NCBI GenBank assembly: GCA_001179505.1
Contig: CDMY01000235.1
Location: forward strand, 93,322-157,321
Origin: Vitrella brassicaformis
Lineage: Eukaryota > Sar > Vitrellaceae
Reading direction: 5' to 3'
Length of the DNA: 64,000 bases
Positions within the stretch are counted from its first letter, which is position 1; each line of letters begins with the position of its first letter. Of this stretch, positions 57,521 through 64,000 are shown one piece after another. The notes beneath the pieces are model-generated. The model was not told the DNA's origin and ran no database searches. It saw nothing but the letters and a program-made list of their open reading frames with translations. The position numbers and the translations under genes are program-made.

Positions 57521-58154
57521 AGGTACAGAACGCCTCAAACACGCATCAATCCATCAATCCGTCAATCCATCCATCCATCCATCGCACATTGATCCCTTCT
57601 CTGTGTGGCTCTCACCGATTGATCGATGTCGCGCGCCGACCGGCCGGCCGGCCGGCCGGCCGGCCGGGAACGTGTTTTGATGTGTGACAGCTGGACACGA
57701 AACACGCAATGCAGCGACCAGCGATTCGTGTGGACATCCATATATGTATATACATATGTATGTGTATTATTATATACATGTTACATCGATCGCATGCACC
57801 ACGGACACGCACATATACAGACAGGGAGACGTACTTACCATAGAGAGGCAGGAGATTCATCCACCGGTTGCAGACATCCGAGCGGATGTGCAGCCACATG
57901 CGATGAGGACGGACGCAGCATTCCGATGGATAGAGAGGGGCAAAAACGGCGACACACACACACACACACACACACATACGTATACACGTACATTGCCATA
58001 GACAGACCTCTCTCCACCTCCGCCAATAGATAAACCCATGGCAGCAGCAGAGAGACAAACACACTCATGCGACCACCCGGAAAAAGGTCATGAAGCGGCC
58101 ACATGATCCCGCTGGCCGACTACATCACCGCCATCACACACATCTCGACAGCTC

Positions 58155-60571
58155 TCACGCTGCCCACCGCTCCGACGCCTGAACACGTCGAGACATTCAT
58201 GCGTGCCTTCCTCGCCTCCCCTCCCTCACTCCTGCCCCTCTCACCTGCAGAGTGTAGATCTCCATGTCGGCACACGTGAACTTGAGAGTGGCCGCCAATA
58301 TGGCGTGTCGGTCGTCATCAAAGCTGCCCCGATACGTCTTGCCGTCGGGCAGGTCACCCCTCCTCAGCCACTGCTGGCAGCGGCGGAGGTCGCCAGCCGA
58401 CGCCCCATACCCCAGCAACAGGCGGCCGCCACCGATGGCTACCTTGCCCCAATTCTCCCCCTCCGTCCCGGCGACCACCACGTAGTGCTCGTTGCGCGGC
58501 ACGGCGATCCTGACGGTGCCGTCGCCCTCCTCGAACGCGCCGCTTATGGAGTAGAAGGCGACGGGGCAGTCGGTGGTCTTCTCCACGCCAGTGGGCTTGT
58601 CTGGCAGCTTGAGCTGTCCCTTGAGGTGGGAGGCGAGGACGTGGCCGCCCAGGTCCTTGATGACGAAGAGCAGGTCGGCCGCCTTGCCCACCTTGGTCAG
58701 CATGGTCTTGTGCGCCCAGCCGTCACGGTCACCTCTGAAACACAATCAGACAGACAGACAGACAGGCAGGCAATGCACCGACGAGATTTCAGCTGTCACT
58801 TATTCGGTGGTCCCTCACTTGTAGAGCAGCTTTGCGGTCGTTGGGGTGTCGCTCGTCATGTAGATGAGTGCCTGGAGGCCGTCGGCTGAGAGGATGGGGT
58901 CAGCCGGGCAAGTGCTGACTACCTGCACGTACACAGAAACATGGAGACCCATAGGTGCATCCAGCGCCCCCTGCCTTGTCTGACCTGGTAGACCTCCAGT
59001 CGCGTGGCGGTGAAGTGGGAGCTGCCGGCGAGCGTGGCGGATCCGCTGTCGTTGAAGCTGCCCCGATACGCCTTGCTCACCGGCAGGTCACTCCTCCACA
59101 GCCACTGCTGGCAGTGGCGCAAATCGCTCACCAGCTCACCCTCCGCACACCCCAGCCACAGCCGACCGCCAGCGATGGACACCTTGCCACGAGGCTCACC
59201 CTGGTCGTCCTTGAGCGCCCCGTGTATGCTTGCGACGTCCACCCACTGCTTGTCGCCGGTCACGGTGACCTTGACGATGCTGTCGCCCTCCTCGAACGCG
59301 CCGCTTATGGAGTAGAAGGTAACAAGGCGGCCGGTGTGCAGCTCAGGTATGGGGTCTGATGGGGCGATGAGGGGGCCGTCCACATGGACGGCGAAGCGGT
59401 GGCGGCGGGCCTCACACTCACACTCGATGGCGAACAGCAGGCCGCCTTGCAGACCCTGCGCTCGCTGCACCAACGTGTCAAACTCACAGTCGCCATGGGA
59501 GCTTCTGACAGACACACACAGAAGGGTGCCATCTCAGATCTCTCCCGTCCCTGTGCTGTTCGTGTGTGGTCTCTGTGACTCACTTGAGGATGCATTCGAT
59601 GTGGCTGTGGGATTTGCCGATCATCGACAGGTACACCTGCTCCATGAGGCCGTACATCTCACACACATACAGCAGCTCGTCGAAGGAGCTGCTCGTCGGC
59701 AGCGGCGTGGCGGCGTCGGGGGCGATCCGAATGCGGCGGACGTAATCAACGACCCTGCACACACAACACCACACCAGCACGCCACACACAGGGGGATCGA
59801 TGTGCCCGTGTGTGCCAGAATCGTCATGTTACTTGTAGAAGTGGTCTGCGCGTACGTCAACCACCGGCCCAGTGAGCCTGCACAGATACACGGCCGCACA
59901 AGGCGATAGTGTGCATCTCCGTCCCAGTTTGGCTCCCTGCCTCAGAACTTTCTCACTTGGTGAATCGGTTGTAGAGTGCGGTGAAGTCGTCCAGCGTGGC
60001 GTCGGTTGTGGCCACCGTATAGCCATCCACACACACGCTTAGCACCTCACTCCCGCCCTTCCCGCCCGCCACTGATGAGTCGATGAAGGCGCCCATCGCA
60101 GCCATGAAGCCGCGGAAGGCGGCACTCTTGTCGTCGCCGGTCTGTGGCTCGATGGTCAGGTCCGTCTTGGCGAAGAACCGGTCGTGGTAGAAGGCGAATG
60201 CAGAGGGGCAGCCCTCACAGATCTCACTCACGTCGATGCGGTTGTCCCTCAGGTAACGAAGCTTGACATTCAACCTGACACAACACACACAGACACACAA
60301 GGGGGCAGTGGTGGCCACCGCTGAATGTCAGCCTGCATGCCCTGCCCTTGCCATCTCACCATTTGAAGTAATCTGGATCTGCATCGATGAAGGGAGTGCC
60401 GTTGCCGTTGCTGAGCATCCAGTCGCCAAAGCGGTGAAGCAATACGGCCAGGAGGGTGTGCTTCAGCCCGTCGTGAAGGAGCAAATCACGAGGAAACGTC
60501 ATGACCGTCCCGCCCACGTTCAGCAACATGGGTCCGTCACTGCCCACAGCCGATGAATGTGCACAGCCCAT
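58155..60571 (-). CDS. BTB/T1 (KCTD-type) protein with two TLDc-like domains
   Basis: Eight phase-checked exons (60571-60360, 60274-59957, 59877-59833, 59754-59584, 59504-58985, 58922-58819, 58734-58245, 58178-58155) give 627 aa. The start MGCAHSS is an N-myristoylation/palmitoylation-type signal, so membrane attachment is likely. Residues ~15-85 form a T1/BTB domain (MLLNVGGTVMTFPRDLLL, GTPFIDADPDYFKWLNVKLR). Two related domains follow, each with FYSISGAFEEGD, then GGRLWLG or GGRLLLG, HCQQWL or RCQQWL, YRGSF, and a final FTATRLEVYQ or FTCADMEIYTL strand, as in TLDc domains (oxidation resistance, V-ATPase binding). The second also has the LLYKGDRDGWAHKTML lead typical of TLDc. It may be a regulatory adaptor. 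The last 24-bp exon is tentative. Confidence 0.75.
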
Positions 60572-61377
60572 GGCGTGCAGATGCGATGTGCACAGACACT
60601 TTGTAGGCCTTGGCCAGCCGCTCTCCGTTGTCACTGCTACGACAGGAACCACGCTCCTGGCGTAACACAAAGCACGGCGGCCACTGTACAGTGCATGCGT
60701 CCCTCCTCCCTTCTCCCCACCTCGACAGTTCCCAGTGTGATCTTGTCACCGACGTTGGTGGGGAACAGCACACCAAGCAGGTCTCTGTCGACGCCGGCAA
60801 GTCTGGTAGTCCTTCAGGGTCTTGTTGTTGTGGTAGGTGAGGCAGAGCGGAAGTGCCGCGACTCACCTGCACGGCACCAAACACACATCCATTCGTGAGG
60901 TGAGCGGAACAATGAGTGATGCGGAACAATGGGCACTTCTGTTCCGTGGCATCTTCTTCCACGTGCAGCTCGACGGCACGAGCAGCGGACTGATCCAACA
61001 CGACAAACAGCCGCGACCCACCACCAATACGCTCTGGTTCCAGTGTGTTTGGCGGTTTCACGGAATGTTGGCCCGCTGTTCGGTCTAAAGCCTCTCTTTT
61101 GCTCCACGAACAGATGAGGCGAGAATTGGAGACGGGACGGGAAATTCGAAAATTCGGCAAGAATTCGTCCCACTTTTTGTTCGTGCTCGGCTTCTCAGCC
61201 TTCTTTCGGCCACAGATGCCCCGTTTCTTCTTCTTTTCATCTGCTTTTTCGGCTGGTTCGGTCCGGCCCAACCTCATCTACCCTTCCTCGACTCGTCCGG
61301 ATGAACTTACCCTTCCTTCCCGTACCGCCGTGCCGCGAGCGAGGCCTCCGCCGGTGGCGCCCTGCCGTCTGTTGATC
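60572..61377. other. Divergent spacer upstream of the BTB-TLDc and kinase-like genes
   Basis: About 800 bp. An open frame on the plus strand enters the downstream gene from 61216 (MPRFFFFSSAFSAGSVRPNL) and could be a longer N-terminus. A block at 61117-61175 (GGCGAGAATTGGAGACGGGA) is similar to 57290-57340. Otherwise nothing is recognised. Confidence 0.4.
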
Positions 61378-63247
61378 ATGAACGGGTGGCGACTGCCTGA
61401 CACTGTCTGGCGTCAACTGAGTGCGCGCACGCCTTACTTTGTCTTGAAAACATCCTTTCAGGTGAGTACACGTGTCATTTCTTTGGGTTGGCTGCGGTGA
61501 CGGTATGGTGTATGGATGATGTTCAAGGATGACTGCATAGTCCGGTTCATTGCTGCGGTGGTCTCACTGTGCCCTGTTGGCATGCTTGTGTGGTCAGATG
61601 AATTTTGGGTAATTTTGGGTCTTTGTCCTGATGGCCGTCTCCTTTTCTCGACGAAGTCCTCTAACAGGTGAATGAAGTATTCAATGAATCATATGCCATT
61701 CCTGGGAAAAGCAAACGAGCCGAGGAGCTCACCGTCAACGTCAGCTGCCGACGACAGACATGTGCCGCATCGGAGAAGGCTGCCGCCAGCTCATCAGCTG
61801 GGTCTTCAGCAGGCCAGCTGGGTCTTCAGCAAGCCCCCGCCGTGGTTCCGCCATCTCTGCTCCCGCCTGCCCTCGCCCTTCAGCACCGCCACGCCCCAGT
61901 ACGACATGACCCTTCCCTGCAAAGCGAGAAGGCCACGAAGACCGGCGGCAAATGGGGATTCCCATCCGCTTTCCTTGAAGACAAGGGCGAGATGGCAGCC
62001 GGCATCGGCGCGCTCATCATCAGAGCACGGAGGAGGGAGGGGCCACAGGAGGGGAAGGAGGTGGCGCTGCGGATGCGCCCCAAAAGGGAGATACGGGAGG
62101 GCGAGGGCGAGGCGGATTTCATGGAGGAGGTGCAAAACGAGATAAGGGCGCTGGAGGGGGCGAGGGATCTGGACGGGGTCATCAACTTGCACGCTGTAAG
62201 TAACACTCACTGGTACGGAAAGCAAAGCACAAAGGAGAGCGAGCGTTGCTTGTGTGTTTGAACGTTCAATGTGTGTGTTGTGTCTAGGCCTACCACTTCG
62301 CATACATAACCTACTTAGAGATGGAGTTACTGTCGGCAGAGAGGCCCCTGAGCCGGCTCGCCAGCCGGCACCTCGACAGCGAGGGCCGGTCGGTGCTTTC
62401 GGAGACCCAGGCGGTCGAGTGGATGGCGCCCGTGGCTGACACCTACGCCAAGCTTCTGGAGCGAGGCATAGACCACGGGTTAGTCCCTTGGTGGGATGAC
62501 TGAATGAATGCCCTCCAGCTGAGCTGCCCTCTCTCTGTCTGGTTGATGTGTGCAGCGACCTACACCTCGACAACATTCAGTACGATCACCAAGGGCAGGC
62601 CAAGTTGATTGATGTTGAGCAGGCACAGCTCTACGACCCCCAGCACGTTAGCAGGATTGATGGATAGATGGATGGATGCATCACTCTGTTCTCTCTATCT
62701 GTGCGCGTCATCTGATACATGTATTACTATGCAGACCCGGCTGCTCAGCACAGGGCCCAACCCGAAAGGCGTGCGCTACTTCCAGGCCTCGAGGTCAGCT
62801 GCACCGCACGTGGGCAGTTAGTTCAGCCGATGTGTAGACTACCCATCTGTCTCCCCAATATATACATTGTGTCTCCCTGCCTGTTGCCTGCTGTGCAGAC
62901 GTACAGCCCCCACCGTCTGTTCGACCCAGACAAGGCGACGGTCTATGCCGTGGGGCGGATGGTGCGGATGTTGCTGGAGTACGGCCACGATCCAGCGACC
63001 CTCGACCCTCTGTCGGCACCGGTGAGTGAGGGAGCGCGGGGAACCGGTCAGACGTGTGTCTGTTGCTGGATGGATCTTTTCGCTGCAGTTTGGTCCGAGC
63101 CCGCTCCGCCGCAATGTGTCGCCCACGGCAGCCGACCTCATAAACCGCACGACGGCCATGAGCCCCTCTGCGAGGCCGACCATGGCGGAAGTGCTGGCGC
63201 ACCCATGGTACACACACACAGAAAGACAGACACACACACACACACAC

Positions 63248-63283
<36 letters not shown>

Positions 63284-63431
63284 CAGGAAGTAGCATACAC
63301 GAAAGCTTACACATAATTCATTAGGAGCGCTCCTGTGTGTGTTCCCTATGTGCAGGTTCCGCCAGGGCGCCGTGGCCCCCCCGTACGCCACGCCAACCCA
63401 GCTGCCCCATCACCCATCAGCACTTTCGTGA
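61378..63431 (+). CDS. Divergent protein kinase-like protein
   Basis: Eight phase-checked exons (61378-61461, 61668-62195, 62288-62478, 62556-62646, 62735-62809, 62899-63021, 63089-63207, 63356-63431) give 428 aa. The kinase C-lobe is clear: HGDLHLDNIQY at 267-277 (catalytic Asp269 and Asn274), KLIDVEQAQLY in the DFG position (DVE), RLFDPDKATVYAVGRMVRML resembling the SxG region, and SPTAADLINRTTAMSPSARP followed by TMAEVLAHPWF, the standard subdomain XI ending. The N-lobe is poor: the expected VAIK Lys appears as Arg163 (EVALRM), and no glycine loop is obvious. It is probably a pseudokinase or a relaxed family member. The linker 40-110 is low-complexity. An alternative start at 61216 would add 54 residues. 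Confidence 0.7.
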
Positions 63432-64000
63432 CGCCACTGATGCCCGTCCCCGCCGCGCCCCTCCCCATGAGGCTGCCCGCACCAGCTGCCGCTTGCACAC
63501 ATGTACCCATCCCCACTCGAGTGGCCGCCCCTCTCGCATTCCCCTGCCGCGCCCAGGTCCATCCGCTGCCGATCGCGCACATGCCGCCGACGATGGTCGG
63601 CATAGTCCGAGCCTAGGCATGGTGACTGGCGCTCTCCTCGCCCCCAGAGCAGAGAGGAGGAGCAGAGAGGAGGACGAAGCCCACTAGACCCCGAAGAGGA
63701 GCAAGGCAGAGCGGAGGGAATGATGGCGTGTGTTGGACGCGGGGAGGGTGGAAAGGTGGGTGGTTTTTGAGAGACAGACGCTTGTTGAGCTTGAGAGAGT
63801 GAGATGTTTGTGTCGGGCGGTCGATGGATGGGTTGATAGGATCTTTGTTTGGGATCCCCCATGATTGAGTTGGTGATTTCTCGGCTGTTTCTGCTCCTTT
63901 TCGGATGAGCGAGCGTGTATCGGACTACACCCAACCCCCTCCACCTACCCTCATCCCGCGAGACGGCGGCGGGCCCCCCTGTTGCGCATGCAACGAGAAA
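63432..64000. other. Right edge, no gene seen
   Basis: A frame on the plus strand stays open past the kinase stop, but it is Pro/Arg-rich read-through of GC-rich DNA. Nothing else is recognised in the last 570 bp. Confidence 0.4.

Larger units (their letters stand above)
55212..58154. other. Long low-complexity intergenic region
   Basis: It contains CTGT/CTAT/CCTGCC and GACT microsatellites (for example 55262-55283, 55597-55622, 55878-55930), a pure GGCC run (about 57638-57667), an AT palindrome near 57740-57780, and two hairpins. A 78-codon plus-strand frame (56763-56999) and an overlapping 136-codon minus-strand frame (56529-56939) are open over the same hairpin. I support neither as a gene. 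Confidence 0.5.

Noticed and set aside
57638-57667. GGCC run as a CpG-like regulatory element
   Set aside because: It is a simple tetranucleotide microsatellite in spacer, with no nearby start codon.

Overview
This is nuclear DNA from a gene-dense, intron-rich, GC-rich eukaryote. Genes have many small exons with GT-AG introns of about 65-150 bp. Coding exons are GC-rich, while introns and spacers are full of (CA)n/(TG)n. The gene set (IFT46, THO subunit 7, IWS1, CLPTM1, MsrA, an Alba protein, TcdA/Tcd1-type dehydratase) and telomere-like AAACCCTA motifs fit a flagellated protist, most likely an alveolate such as a chromerid (Vitrella-like). The organism assignment is inference.

Layout. 1-9946 (-): a large helical protein running off the left edge. 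10248-11548 (+): a maleate-isomerase/Asp-Glu-racemase-fold protein. 12579-14240 (+): a secreted SURNod19-family protein. 15896-17119 (-): a short protein with a kinase-like N-lobe. 17309-17924 (+): a small membrane-anchored coiled-coil protein. 19113-21485 (-): IFT46. 21633-23572 (+): a membrane-anchored ThiF/Tcd1-type enzyme. 23853-27119 (-): two poorly resolved membrane proteins. 27249-29504: a diverged tandem repeat with ~50-aa one-helix ORFs, and a 300-bp N gap between near-identical 706-bp copies. 29569-31231 (-): an NHL propeller. 31588-32646 (-): THOC7-like. 32832-36163 (+): CLPTM1 with 16 exons. 36802-37412 (-): an uncertain gene. 37815-38570 (+): an ER-luminal protein with two strict CxxC arrays and a C-terminal HDEL. 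38732-45369 (-): a long coiled-coil/proline-rich orphan. 45615-46490 (-): MsrA. 46872-48739 (+): a divergent kinase-like gene with a frame break. 49542-52464 (-): IWS1/Spn1. 52717-55211 (+): an Alba-domain protein with a macro-like second half. 58155-60571 (-): a BTB(T1)-TLDc-TLDc protein. 61378-63431 (+): a third kinase-like gene.

Architecture. Most genes form head-to-head pairs whose start codons are 148-806 bp apart, which suggests shared bidirectional promoters. There are no operons. The main functional themes are nuclear gene expression (THO, IWS1, Alba), cilia (IFT46), ER membrane/lumen (CLPTM1, HDEL protein) and redox/tRNA modification.

The most unusual signals are not protein families. 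Five long imperfect hairpins (about 85-155 nt), unrelated in sequence, lie in spacers. Many introns are CA-rich in the 5' half and TG-rich in the 3' half of the sense strand, so they can fold back on themselves. Exon models marked as phase-checked were spliced by hand and their coding length is a multiple of three.
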